A stretch of DNA of 64,000 nt from contig NZ_JAQZAK010000013.1 in NCBI RefSeq assembly GCF_028737265.1, positions 62,001 through 126,000 on the forward strand, given 5' to 3'. The DNA comes from Actinomycetospora callitridis. Lineage in GTDB: Bacteria > Actinomycetota > Actinomycetes > Mycobacteriales > Pseudonocardiaceae. Each line of letters starts with the position of its first letter. The first letter of the stretch is position 1. The notes beneath the pieces were generated by a model. That model saw only the letters and a list, made by a program, of their open reading frames with translations, did no database searches and was not told the DNA's origin. The position numbers were made by a program, and so were the translations under genes. This document shows positions 16,252 to 25,099 of this stretch, piece after piece.

Positions 16252-17280
16252 TCAGAGCCAGTTGCGTCGCTTGAACGCAATGTAGAGCGCCAGGGAGGCG
16301 GCGATCATGAGTGCTAGTGCGAAGGGGTAGCCGAGGGTCCACCCGAGTTCGGGCATGTTGTCGAAGTTCATGCCGTAGACCGCTCCGACGAGCGAGGGTG
16401 CGAACAGGATCGCCGCCCAGGACGAGATGCGTTTGACCTGCTCGCCCTGCTGCAGGCTGCTCTCGGTGAGTCGGGTGATCTCTTCGTTCTGGCGTTGGCC
16501 GACGAGAGCAGAATTGACGTTGAGGATGTTGACCAGCAGCTGGCGGAACGCGTCGGCCTGCTCGATGACCTGCTCGACGTGGTCACCGACATCCCGCAGG
16601 CCCCGATGGAGGTCGATGGCGTTGGGGTCGTCCTCGGTCGCGTCGCGCAGGTCCTCGAGGACCGCTCGCAGCGGGTCGATCGCGCGCTGGAGCTCGATCA
16701 CTTCGCGGGAGAGGTGGTAGATGCGCTGGGACACGTTCGGGTCGCCCCCGAAGACCTCGTTCTCGACCTGGTCGATGTCGTCGCGCAGGCCCGTGACGAC
16801 CGGGCGGTAGTCGTCGACGACGCGGTCCAGGACGGCGTAGAGCACGGCGTGCGGGCCTTGCCGAAGCAGGTCGGGATCGTTCTCCAGGCGGCGGCGCACC
16901 TCGGACAGGTCGGGGGTCTCGGCGTGCCGGACGCTGACGACGAAGTCCTCGCCGAGGAACAGGTGCACCTCGCCGACCTGGACATCGTCGGTCTCGTCGA
17001 CGTACCACGCCGGGCGCAGGACGACGAACAAGGTCTCGTCGTAGCGTTCGAGCGTGGGGCGCTGGTGTGCCGCGACGGTGTCCTCGACCGCGAGCTTCGG
17101 CAGCTCGAACTCGTCGGCGACCTGGTCGACCTCGGCCTCGTCCGGGCGCAGCAGGCCGATCCAGGCGAAGCTGCGGCCCCCGCCGGGGCATTCGTGCAGC
17201 AGCCCGAAGGTCCGGTCGAGGGAGTCCGGGCCCGCAACGCGCTCGCCGTCGACGTAGAGGGCGTTGTCCACCACTGTCAT
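16252..17280 (-). CDS. corA: CorA-family Mg2+/Co2+ channel
   Basis: Protein of 342 residues. The long acidic, helical cytosolic domain is followed by two C-terminal membrane helices, with the invariant motif YGMNFDNMPEL between them (GMN is the selectivity loop). The last residues KRRNWL are a typical positively charged tail. Start at 17280 (MTVVDNALYVDG) matches family starts; the longer upstream frame is not conserved. It lies end to start with the VIT-type gene, 130 bases apart. Confidence 0.93.
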   Translation of the reverse strand: MTVVDNALYVDGERVAGPDSLDRTFGLLHECPGGGRSFAWIGLLRPDEAEVDQVADEFELPKLAVEDTVAAHQRPTLERYDETLFVVLRPAWYVDETDDVQVGEVHLFLGEDFVVSVRHAETPDLSEVRRRLENDPDLLRQGPHAVLYAVLDRVVDDYRPVVTGLRDDIDQVENEVFGGDPNVSQRIYHLSREVIELQRAIDPLRAVLEDLRDATEDDPNAIDLHRGLRDVGDHVEQVIEQADAFRQLLVNILNVNSALVGQRQNEEITRLTESSLQQGEQVKRISSWAAILFAPSLVGAVYGMNFDNMPELGWTLGYPFALALMIAASLALYIAFKRRNWL

Positions 17281-17410
17281 GAACTCATCGTCGCAGCTCA
17301 GGCGGGACGCTCGGGTTCCTTCAGCCGTGACGGCGGGAGGCGGAGACGACGGCTGGCTGCACCGAGATCGGCTCCTCTCCGGGCTGCGACCCGGTGCGGG
17401 CCGTCCGACG

Positions 17411-18481
17411 TCAGCCGACAACCCCGCCGACGAGGAGGCCGAGGAGGTAGGTGAGGGTGGCCGCGCCGGTACCGATCGCGAGCTGGCGCAGGCCGCGGCG
17501 GAGCGGTGGTCCTCCGGAGAGCACCCCGACCGTCGCGCCGGTGAGCAGGAGGCCGAGGCCGACGAGGACCATCGCGGCGACCAGGGCAGGTGGTCCCTCG
17601 AGGCCGACGAGGAACGGCAGGACGGGGATCGCCGCGCCGGAGGCGAAGAAGGCGAAGCTCGACACGGCGGCGCCGATCCCGGTGCCGACGACCTCGTGCC
17701 GGGTGTCGGGGACGGGGACGGGGTCGGGTCGTGCGTCGGCGCCGCGGAGCACGGCCTCGGCCTGGCGCTGTGCGTCCTCGGCGCTCATCCCGCGCGCCCG
17801 GTAGACCAGCGCCAGCTCGTTGGCCTCGATGTCGAGGTCGTGGACGACCCGGCGCGACGCCGGGTCGGGCGTCGACGCGGCGAGCAGCTCCCGCTGGGAG
17901 CGCACGGAGATGTACTCCCCGGCGCCCATCGACAGCGCGCCGGAGAGCAGCCCGGCGAGACCGGTCAACAGCACGGTGCCGGCTCCGACGCCGCCGCCGC
18001 TCACGCCGAGCACCAGGGCCAGGTTGCTGACCAGCCCGTCGTTCGCGCCGAAGACCGCGGCGCGGAAGGTCCCCGATACCTGTTTGCGGCCGCGGGCGGC
18101 CAGCCCGCGCACCACCTCGGCGTGCACGCGTTCATCGGCGACCATCGCGGGGGTGGTGTCGACGTCGGCCGCCGCGTCCTGGGAGGCACGGCCCTCGGCG
18201 CGCTGGGCGAGGGCGAGCACGAACACCGAGCCGAAGTGCCGGGCGAGCAGCGCGAGCAGTCGCAGGCGCACGTCGCCGCGCGCCGCGGGGCCTGCCTCGT
18301 CGCCGAGGAGGGCCTGCCAGTGGGCGGCGTGACGCTCTTCGGCGTCCGCGAGGCCCAGCAGGATCTCCCGCTCGTCCTCGGAGGTCCGTCGCGACGCGAG
18401 GTCGCGGTAGACCTTCGCCTCGGCACACTCGTCCGCGAGCCGCTTGCGGCGTCGGCGCGTGGTCGCGTCCAGGTCGGGCAT
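17411..18481 (-). CDS. Ferritin-like/VIT1 fusion iron-manganese transporter (MbfA-like)
   Basis: Protein of 356 residues. Residues 10-130 form a ferritin-like helical domain with Glu18/Glu21 and the EExxH set Glu48, Glu49, His51, His54 able to bind iron. From about residue 140 comes the VIT1/CCC1 membrane domain, with the canonical FGANDGLVSNLALVLGVSGG helix and GALSMGAGEYISVRSQRE. The fusion matches MbfA-type exporters of alphaproteobacteria, which lower cytosolic iron under stress. Metal (Fe or Mn) and direction of transport are inference. Confidence 0.85.
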   Translation of the reverse strand: MPDLDATTRRRRKRLADECAEAKVYRDLASRRTSEDEREILLGLADAEERHAAHWQALLGDEAGPAARGDVRLRLLALLARHFGSVFVLALAQRAEGRASQDAAADVDTTPAMVADERVHAEVVRGLAARGRKQVSGTFRAAVFGANDGLVSNLALVLGVSGGGVGAGTVLLTGLAGLLSGALSMGAGEYISVRSQRELLAASTPDPASRRVVHDLDIEANELALVYRARGMSAEDAQRQAEAVLRGADARPDPVPVPDTRHEVVGTGIGAAVSSFAFFASGAAIPVLPFLVGLEGPPALVAAMVLVGLGLLLTGATVGVLSGGPPLRRGLRQLAIGTGAATLTYLLGLLVGGVVG

Positions 18482-18542
18482 GCGCCGAGGATGCCCGGGC
18501 GCGGCCTGCTCAGGCCTGACCGGTCGCTGGTAGACCGGGTGG

Positions 18543-19622
18543 GTGCCCGGTGTCTCCGCTCAGCCGCCTCAGGGCCGTGGCCTGGAACGGGTGGCGCCGA
18601 TGCTGGCCACGGCGGGGTCGGTCCCTCCCGGGCCGGACTGGGCGTTGGAGCTCAAGTGGGACGGCATGCGCTGTCTGGCCTACGTGGAGGCGCCGAGCCC
18701 GGACGCCGTGGTGCTCGTGTCCCGGGCCGGCCGTCGGGTGTCGGGCTCCTACCCCGATGTCGCACGGGCTCTCGCGGCGGTCGTGGGGACGCGTCGGGTC
18801 GTGCTCGACGGGGAGATCGTCGTGCTGTCGGATCCGTCGGCGGGTGCACCGGCGCGGCCGAGCTTCGACCGGCTGCAGCTGCGGATGGGGGTGCAGAAGC
18901 CGTCACCGCAGCTCGTCGACCGAGCGCCGGCCAGCTTCGTGGCCTTCGACCTGCTGTGCTGCGACGACGAGCCGCTGCTCGGGCTGCCCTACCTCGAGCG
19001 CCGTGCGCGGCTCGAGCGGCTCGGCCTCGACGGTCAGCGGGGCCTCGTGGTGTCCCCGGTGCTGGAGGGACTCGAGGCGCGGACCGCGCTCGAGGTGGCC
19101 GAGAGCCACGGCATGGAGGGCATCGTCGCCAAGCGCCGCGACGCGCCCTACCGGCCGGGCCGCTCGCAGGCCTGGGTCAAGACGCCGCTGTGGCGCACGA
19201 CCGAGGCCGTGATCGGCGGCTGGGCGGAGGGCCGCGGGCGGCATGCCGGCGCCGTGGGCGCCGTCCTGCTCGGGCTCCCCACGCCCACGGGCGGGCTGCG
19301 CTACATCGGCCACGTCGGCACCGGCCTGCGCGACAGCGAGCGCGACCGGCTCCACGCCCAGCTCGTGGATGTCGAGACGGCCGGGAGCCCCTTCGACGGT
19401 CCCGTTCCCGAGCAACGATCCGCGCGGTGGACACGGCCGACGCTGGTCGCCGAGGCTCGGTTCCGGTCGTGGTCCGACGACGGGGTGCTGCGGCACTCCT
19501 CGTGGCGGGGGCTGCGCCCCGATCGCCACCCCGACGACCTCGCCCCTGGTCTCCCGGCCGGTGATCGCCGTGACGCCGCTCCTCGAGGGCACCGCCGGCA
19601 CGACAGAGCGCGTGATCCGTGA
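18543..19622 (+). CDS. ATP-dependent DNA ligase, LigD ligase-domain type
   Basis: Protein of 359 residues. The adenylation motif I is ELKWDGMRCLAYV (active Lys at about residue 39). Motif III-like FVAFDLLCCD, motif IV GMEGIVAKRRD and motif V QAWVKTPLWR follow, then an OB-fold with the end motif RFRSWSDDGVLRHSSWRGLRPD. It lacks the primase and phosphoesterase domains of full LigD, and no ku gene is in the window, so this is a stand-alone ligase of the LigC/LigD group, possibly for backup end joining or repair. The last 25 residues do not look like the family. Confidence 0.88.
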   Translation: MPGVSAQPPQGRGLERVAPMLATAGSVPPGPDWALELKWDGMRCLAYVEAPSPDAVVLVSRAGRRVSGSYPDVARALAAVVGTRRVVLDGEIVVLSDPSAGAPARPSFDRLQLRMGVQKPSPQLVDRAPASFVAFDLLCCDDEPLLGLPYLERRARLERLGLDGQRGLVVSPVLEGLEARTALEVAESHGMEGIVAKRRDAPYRPGRSQAWVKTPLWRTTEAVIGGWAEGRGRHAGAVGAVLLGLPTPTGGLRYIGHVGTGLRDSERDRLHAQLVDVETAGSPFDGPVPEQRSARWTRPTLVAEARFRSWSDDGVLRHSSWRGLRPDRHPDDLAPGLPAGDRRDAAPRGHRRHDRARDP

Positions 19623-19893
19623 CGTCGCATCCTCGGCGCGTCGAGAGCCGGGAGCTCGGGAGATGCCACGGCACCGACCGGACGCGGAGGAGGTGTCGTC
19701 GACAATTCGTTCAGCCCCCGGAGCAGATCCGGCCTGCACCGCCCCCGATTGCCGGGCGATCGTTCCGACAATTGCCGTAATGGATCTGTGATGTCGCGAG
19801 GAAAGCGGGAAATATTGTGGCGCGGGACTATCCCTGCGCGCCGGGAGGGGAGATGGTGACCCCGCTGCGCCATCCGGGGGAGGTCTGACGGGC
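19623..19893. promoter_or_regulatory. AT-richer intergenic region, likely promoter of the 19894 gene
   Basis: This stretch includes several A/T-rich patches unusual for the window (ACAATTCG near 19702, ACAATTGCCGTAATG near 19768, GGAAATATTGTGG near 19808). They suggest a promoter for the secreted protein downstream. I could not assign a convincing -35/-10 pair, a terminator for the ligase gene, or any RNA. Confidence 0.4.
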
Positions 19894-21126
19894 ATGCCTG
19901 TTCACCATGGTCGACACGAGATGCCGGGGTGGCGGGGGTACCTGCCGGAGAGCGTCGACCGAGCCGCCCGCGCCAGGTCCGGTCGCCGTGAGCGGGGTCT
20001 TCTCGGCACGCCGTCGCGCCGCGTGGTGGCCGTCGGCGCCCTCGCGGTCTGCGCTGTCGCGGGGGGTGCTGTGATCACCACGAGACCGGCCGGTCCGCCG
20101 GATACCTCCCCGAGCCCGGCCGATGAGGCCACCTCCGTGGCGGCCGGGAGCTCGGCGTGGACGCGAGAGGCCACGGCCGTCCTCGCCGCGATCGAGACCG
20201 AGCTCGAGCGGACCGACGAGGTCCGGCAGCAATGGGACACCTCCTCCGTCGCCCGCCGCGACGGGCCGCCGCCACGCGCGGTCCTCGCCCTGCTCGGGCG
20301 GCAGAAGGAGCTCGCCGAGCATCGCGATGCGCTGCGATCCGCGATGGGCGTGATCCGCTCGGAGTCGGCGTCGGAGGTCGCGATGGCCACCGCCTGGCAG
20401 CAGCTACGGGCCGCAGAGGAGATGCTGCGGGCCCTGGACGCCGGTCGCAGCGCCCTCGGCGACCCGGTGGAGGCCACGGTCCTGCGACTGGCCCTCGAGA
20501 AGGACGGGTCGGTCCCTCCAGCGGGTGGCCCGAGGCCGGATCGCGACACGGTGCCCGCGAGGGCGTTCGAGGACACCGCCACCGTTGCGTTGGCGGCGAC
20601 GACCTCGACGCTGCGCGACCCGTCGGTCGGGGCGACCACCTCGGTGGCCGGCGTCCCCTCGGCCTCGGGTGCGGCAGGCGAGCCGACGGCGCCGATCGCG
20701 TCTCCGACCGCAGCGGCGTCGGATGCCGTCGTCCGATCGGTCCCGTCGGACGGGGGTGAGTCCGACGCCGCCACCGGGGCGGCCGGTCCGGACTCTCCGG
20801 GTCTCGCTGCGTCGTCGGACCAGGGCGAGGCGGTGGACGACGGCAACCAGCGCACCCCGGCGGAAGACACCGCGACGCCGGACCTCCCGACGCCGGACAA
20901 CCCGACGCAGGACATCCCGACGCCGGAGAGCTCGTCCTCGCTCGATCCGACACCGGCCGCACCGTCCGAGCAGACGATGCTGACCTTCGACGACCGCTCG
21001 TCGCCCGTCGCGCCGGACCAGGAATCGACGGGGGACGAGAAGCCCCTCGTGCCCGACCCCGCTCCCGAGGTCGACCCCGCCCCCGACCCCGAGGTGGGAG
21101 AGGAGACGCCCGCGCCACCGGAATGA
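19894..21126 (+). CDS. Hypothetical membrane-anchored protein with acidic Pro/Thr/Ser-rich tail
   Basis: Protein of 410 residues I do not recognise. After about 40 charged residues there is one membrane segment (VVAVGALAVCAVAGGAVITT, about 44-63). Residues 85-190 are predicted helical (TREATAVLAAIETELERTDE; LGRQKELAEHRDALRSAMGVI), possibly a coiled coil. From 190 onward the chain is low-complexity and disordered, with a repeated (D)xPTPxxP pattern near 325-350 and an acidic proline end. Likely a single-pass protein with an extracytoplasmic stalk; function unknown. A frame on the opposite strand is open over most of this gene but has no recognisable protein. Confidence 0.6.
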   Translation: MPVHHGRHEMPGWRGYLPESVDRAARARSGRRERGLLGTPSRRVVAVGALAVCAVAGGAVITTRPAGPPDTSPSPADEATSVAAGSSAWTREATAVLAAIETELERTDEVRQQWDTSSVARRDGPPPRAVLALLGRQKELAEHRDALRSAMGVIRSESASEVAMATAWQQLRAAEEMLRALDAGRSALGDPVEATVLRLALEKDGSVPPAGGPRPDRDTVPARAFEDTATVALAATTSTLRDPSVGATTSVAGVPSASGAAGEPTAPIASPTAAASDAVVRSVPSDGGESDAATGAAGPDSPGLAASSDQGEAVDDGNQRTPAEDTATPDLPTPDNPTQDIPTPESSSSLDPTPAAPSEQTMLTFDDRSSPVAPDQESTGDEKPLVPDPAPEVDPAPDPEVGEETPAPPE

Positions 21127-21211
21127 GCACGCCGACGCCATTCCTCCGACAATTTCGGTGACGAGCCCGGTGCGCGATTCGCGGCACATGAAGAACGTCG
21201 AGAATGCCCGG

Positions 21212-22141
21212 TCACGACCGTCCCAGCGCCGGCAGCCCCGTCTCCGTGACGTGCCGCAGGGCGTCGAGCCCGGCGGCGATGGTCGGCTGGTCCTGTGACC
21301 CGGCCCGGACGGCCGCGATGACGCGTCGGGTCGGCACCGGGTCGGTCGTGATCGGGATGCGCCGGGTGTCGTGGTGCGCCGGGAGGTCGGCGAGACGGGG
21401 GACCAGGGCGACGCCGAAGCCGCGGGCGACGAGCGCGGCGCCGGTGTCCCACTCGTCGGCGTAGTGGGCGATGTCCGGCGCGAAGCCGGCCGCGGTGCAG
21501 GCGAGCGTGACGAGCTGGTGGTAGGCACGGCCGACGTTGCCGCAGATCCACGGGTCGCCGGCGAGATCGCGGAGGGCGACGACGCCGCGCCGGCCGACCA
21601 GGGGGTGGTCGGGGCCGACGAGGATGTCGAGGGGTTCGTCGAACAGCGAGTGCTGCTCGAACGCGGCGTCGGAGGCCGGCGGGATGCTCGGCGTCGCGAC
21701 GATGACGGCGACGTCGGCCTCGTCGGCGGCCAGCAGGTCGAACGACCGTGCGGGCTCGCTCTCGCGCAGGACCACGCGCAGCGCGGGGTGCTCGGTGCGC
21801 AGGTGCTCGAGGGCGCGGGGGACGACGACCGCGGCGGCCGAGGAGAACGCCGCGAAGCGCAGCGTCCCGCCGACGGCGCCGGCGCGGTGGGCGGCGAGAT
21901 CGGCGCGTGCCTGCTCCCACGCGGCGGTGAGGGTCTCGCCGTGCTCGAGCAGCGTGTGGGCGGCCGGGGTCAGCCGCACGTTGCGTCCGACCGGCTCGAG
22001 GAGAGGGACGTCGAGCTCGCGCGCGAGGGCCTGCATCTGGTGCGAGACCGCCGACGGCGTGAGCCGGCAGACCTCCGCGGCGGCGGTGACCGTGCCGTGG
22101 CGCGCGATGGCCTGGAGCACGCGTAGACGCCGATCGATCAT
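21212..22141 (-). CDS. LysR-family regulator of the betaine catabolic locus
   Basis: Protein of 309 residues with the LysR winged helix at 1-60 (RRLRVLQAIARHGTVTAAAEV, then TPSAVSHQMQALARELDVPL) and a periplasmic-binding-type effector domain after about residue 88. The ATG at 22141 fits the family's N-terminus; the longer frame upstream does not. It is divergent from the Rieske oxygenase gene, 145 bases apart, so it is the obvious regulator of the 22287-29713 genes. The effector is probably a betaine, by context only. Confidence 0.9.
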   Translation of the reverse strand: MIDRRLRVLQAIARHGTVTAAAEVCRLTPSAVSHQMQALARELDVPLLEPVGRNVRLTPAAHTLLEHGETLTAAWEQARADLAAHRAGAVGGTLRFAAFSSAAAVVVPRALEHLRTEHPALRVVLRESEPARSFDLLAADEADVAVIVATPSIPPASDAAFEQHSLFDEPLDILVGPDHPLVGRRGVVALRDLAGDPWICGNVGRAYHQLVTLACTAAGFAPDIAHYADEWDTGAALVARGFGVALVPRLADLPAHHDTRRIPITTDPVPTRRVIAAVRAGSQDQPTIAAGLDALRHVTETGLPALGRS

Positions 22142-22155
22142 GTACTCACAGTACA
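22141..22155. promoter_or_regulatory. Candidate LysR operator
   Basis: TGTACTCACAGTACA is a perfect inverted repeat (six-base arms, three-base spacer) and contains the T-N11-A pattern of LysR sites. It starts at the first base of the lysR start codon, a position that would give autorepression and reach the divergent promoter. Confidence 0.5.
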
Positions 22156-22286
22156 AGATCATAGGTTCGACGTTTCGATGGACGCGGACGAATGAGGACG
22201 CTGACACTGCAGGAGCACCACAGGCCACGACGGCCTCACCGGTGCTCCACCACGGCCTGAGCACGCCCGAGAGGAGCCCGACAGCC

Positions 22287-23621
22287 ATGACGAGCGACAC
22301 CACGAGCGCAGCCGTCGATCCGTACGCCGCGCTGCCGGCGCGTCCCGTCGATCCGGCGCTGTTCACCCACGAGAGCACCTATGCGCCGACCCGCCTGCCC
22401 GTCGAGCTCGCCTCGACGCTGCTGCCCGACGCCTACACGTCGCCGGAGTTCTTCGCGCTCGAGCAGCAGCGGCTGTTCGCCACCAGCTGGGTCGCGGTCG
22501 GCATCACCAGCGACGTCGCGAAGCCCGGCGCCTGCATCGTCGTCGAGGTCGCCGGCCGGTCGATCTTCGTCACCCGCAACCGGCACGGCGCGCTGCGCGC
22601 CTTCCACAACCTCTGCCGCCACCGCGCGACGAAGCTGCTCGACGCCGACGCCCGCGAGGTCGGCAAGCGCGGGCGCATCCGATGCCCGTACCACAACTGG
22701 ACCTACGACACCGACGGGACGTGTCTCGGGACGCCGCTGTTCGAGGACTCCGACGTCCCCGCCGGCCAGGAGCCGATCTTCGACACCTCGGTGGCGAAGG
22801 GCTTCGACCGCGCCGACTACGGCCTGCTCGACGTCGCCGTCGAATCGTGGGGCCTGTTCGTCTTCGTCAACCTCTCGCCGGACCCCGCGCCGCTGGCCAC
22901 CCAGCTCGGCGACCTGCCCGACCGCTTCGCCGAGTACCGGCTCGACGAGTGGGTCACGCAGCGGACCAGCACGTACGACGTCGCCGCGAACTACAAGCTC
23001 ATCGGCGAGAACTTCATGGAGTACTACCACCTGCCCTGGGTGCACCCGGAGCTCAACCAGGTCTCCAAGTTCTCCGACCACTACCGCTGGCAGGGCCCCG
23101 GTCTGTACACGGGCATGTGCACCACGCCGGTGTCGCGCAACACCGACGCCGGCGGCTGGGACGGCCTGAAGGCCCTGAGCACGCTGGGCCCGCAGGACGC
23201 CGACAGCGGGCGGTTCGTGTGGCTGTTCCCCGGCACCGCGCTGGTCGTACTGCCCAACCACGCGTTCGTGCTGTTCAACCGGCCCGTCGCGGCGAACCGG
23301 ACCGTCGAGACCGCCGTCCTGCTGGCGCACCCCGAGTCCCTCGACGCGGCGGGCGGGGACGACACCGCCGAGGAGGGGATCGAGCAGCTCGCGAAGTTCT
23401 GGGACCTCGTCAACCGCCAGGACCTCGAGATCGTCGAGCGCGTCCAGGAGGGCCTCGAGAACCCGGCCTACCGCGGCGGACGCATGTGCTTCCGCTTCGA
23501 GGATCCGCTGCACCGGTTCCAGAACATGGTCATCGACAAGATCGTCGGCATCGAGCGCGTCCCCGGCGGCGACGCCCTCGAGCCCGGCGACACCATGACC
23601 CGCATGTTCCCCGACCCGTGA
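22287..23621 (+). CDS. Rieske non-heme iron oxygenase, quaternary-ammonium demethylase type
   Basis: Protein of 444 residues. Rieske cluster ligands are Cys110-x-His112 and Cys133-x2-His136, with a 20-residue spacer. The mononuclear iron site is ENFMEYYHLPWVHPEL (His248, His253), and Glu245 takes the bridging place, as in enzymes acting on betaines and carnitine (GbcA, CntA, Stc2 group) rather than the Asp of aromatic dioxygenases. It should remove one N-methyl group as formaldehyde from a trimethyl- or dimethyl-ammonium substrate. Start at 22287 has GAGAGGAG ahead. It is first gene of an operon that also supplies its reductase (26302-27240). Proline betaine is the favoured substrate because of the HpbD-like gene. 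Confidence 0.88.
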   Translation: MTSDTTSAAVDPYAALPARPVDPALFTHESTYAPTRLPVELASTLLPDAYTSPEFFALEQQRLFATSWVAVGITSDVAKPGACIVVEVAGRSIFVTRNRHGALRAFHNLCRHRATKLLDADAREVGKRGRIRCPYHNWTYDTDGTCLGTPLFEDSDVPAGQEPIFDTSVAKGFDRADYGLLDVAVESWGLFVFVNLSPDPAPLATQLGDLPDRFAEYRLDEWVTQRTSTYDVAANYKLIGENFMEYYHLPWVHPELNQVSKFSDHYRWQGPGLYTGMCTTPVSRNTDAGGWDGLKALSTLGPQDADSGRFVWLFPGTALVVLPNHAFVLFNRPVAANRTVETAVLLAHPESLDAAGGDDTAEEGIEQLAKFWDLVNRQDLEIVERVQEGLENPAYRGGRMCFRFEDPLHRFQNMVIDKIVGIERVPGGDALEPGDTMTRMFPDP

Positions 23622-25099
23622 CCGCCACCCTGGCCCACGGGGCCGCCGAGCACCGCGTCGGTGGGCAGCGGGTGCCGTCCCGGCACGAGCCCCTCCCCGT
23701 CGAGGACCCGTCCACCGCGACGACGATCGCCCACGTCGCGCGCGGCGACGCCCAGGACGTCGACCTCGCGGTGTCCGCCGCCCGGGCCGCCGCACGCCGC
23801 ACCCGTGCGACGACACCGGCCGAGCGCGGGCGGCTGCTGCGCTCCCTCGCCGCGGCGCTCGACGCCGATCTCGAGGGGTTCGCGCGTCTCGAGACCCGCG
23901 ACACCGGCAAGCCGCTGTCGCTCGCCCGCTCGGAGATCGCCGGGTGCGTCGGCTACCTCGACTACTACGCCGGCGCCGCCGACAAGCTGCACGGCGAGAC
24001 GATCCCGATCGGGCCCGGCGCGCTCGCCTACACCGTGCGCGAGCCGGTCGGGGTCACCGCGCACATCGTCCCGTGGAACGCGCCGCTGTCGATGCTCTGC
24101 CGCAGCGTCGCGCCGGCGCTGGCTGCCGGGAACACCGCGGTGGTCAAGCCCGCCGAGCAGACCCCGCTCACCGCCCTGCGCTTCGCCGACGTCGTCGAGG
24201 GCCTCGACCTCCCGCCGGGGAGCGTCAACGTCGTCACCGGTCTCGGGACCGAGGCCGGCGCCGCCCTCGCGGCCCATCCGGGCATCGGGTCGCTGACCTT
24301 CACCGGGTCGGTCGCCACCGGCCGGGCGGTGCTCCGCGCGGCCGCGGAGCACATCACGCCCGTGGTGACCGAGCTCGGCGGCAAGTCCCCGCAGATCGTC
24401 TTCGCCGACGCCGACCTCGACGACGTCGCGAGGCAGGTGGTCACCGGCTTCACCGCCAACAGCGGGCAGTACTGCGACGCCGGCTCCCGCCTGCTGGTCG
24501 CACGGGCGGCGCACGACGAGCTCGTCGAGCGCATCGACGCCCGGCTCGCCGCGCTCACCCTCGGCGCCGGGATCGACGACCCGGACCTGGGCCCGATGGT
24601 GTCCGCCGAGCACCGCAGGCGCGTCACGGACTACGTCGCGCTGGGCGCCCGCGAGGGCGCCACCGAGGTCGGCCGACGACGGGCCCTGCCCGGGTCGGGA
24701 CACTTCGTCGCCCCCGTGGTGTTCACCGGCGTCACCCCGGAGATGCGCATCGCCCGCGAGGAGATCTTCGGCCCGGTCCTCGCGGTGCTCGGGTTCGACG
24801 ACGAGGAGCACGCCGTCGAGCTCGCCGACGCCACCGACTACGGCCTGGGCGTCGGCATCCACACCCGCGACATCGACCGGGCGCTGCGCATCGCCGACCG
24901 GGTCGACGCCGGCTACGTGATGATCAACGAGTACTTCGCCGGCAGCCCGGCCGTCCCCTTCGGCGGAACCAAGCTCAGCGGCACCGGCCGCGAGCGCGGG
25001 CTCGTCGCCCTCGAGAGCTACCTCAAGAGCAAGACCGTCGTCGCCCGCGTCGGTCCCACCACGGCCCACCACGCCACACAGCAGGGAGAACCATCGTGA
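23618..25099 (+). CDS. NAD(P)-dependent aldehyde dehydrogenase
   Basis: Protein of 493 residues from GTG 23618 (overlaps the Rieske stop). Catalytic residues are Asn154 (VPWNAP), Glu252 (ELGGKSP) and Cys286 (SGQYCDAGS). It belongs to the betaine-aldehyde/aminoaldehyde part of the family. In this locus it might oxidise formaldehyde released by demethylation or a semialdehyde from later breakdown of the proline ring. No nearer specificity can be read from the sequence. Confidence 0.9.
   Translation: MTATLAHGAAEHRVGGQRVPSRHEPLPVEDPSTATTIAHVARGDAQDVDLAVSAARAAARRTRATTPAERGRLLRSLAAALDADLEGFARLETRDTGKPLSLARSEIAGCVGYLDYYAGAADKLHGETIPIGPGALAYTVREPVGVTAHIVPWNAPLSMLCRSVAPALAAGNTAVVKPAEQTPLTALRFADVVEGLDLPPGSVNVVTGLGTEAGAALAAHPGIGSLTFTGSVATGRAVLRAAAEHITPVVTELGGKSPQIVFADADLDDVARQVVTGFTANSGQYCDAGSRLLVARAAHDELVERIDARLAALTLGAGIDDPDLGPMVSAEHRRRVTDYVALGAREGATEVGRRRALPGSGHFVAPVVFTGVTPEMRIAREEIFGPVLAVLGFDDEEHAVELADATDYGLGVGIHTRDIDRALRIADRVDAGYVMINEYFAGSPAVPFGGTKLSGTGRERGLVALESYLKSKTVVARVGPTTAHHATQQGEPS

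Noticed and set aside
19902..21920. 672-codon minus-strand frame opposite the hypothetical secreted protein
   Set aside because: It overlaps the lysR gene on the same strand in another frame and shows no motif; the plus-strand gene has a membrane helix and ordered layout. I keep some doubt because the plus gene is also unrecognised.
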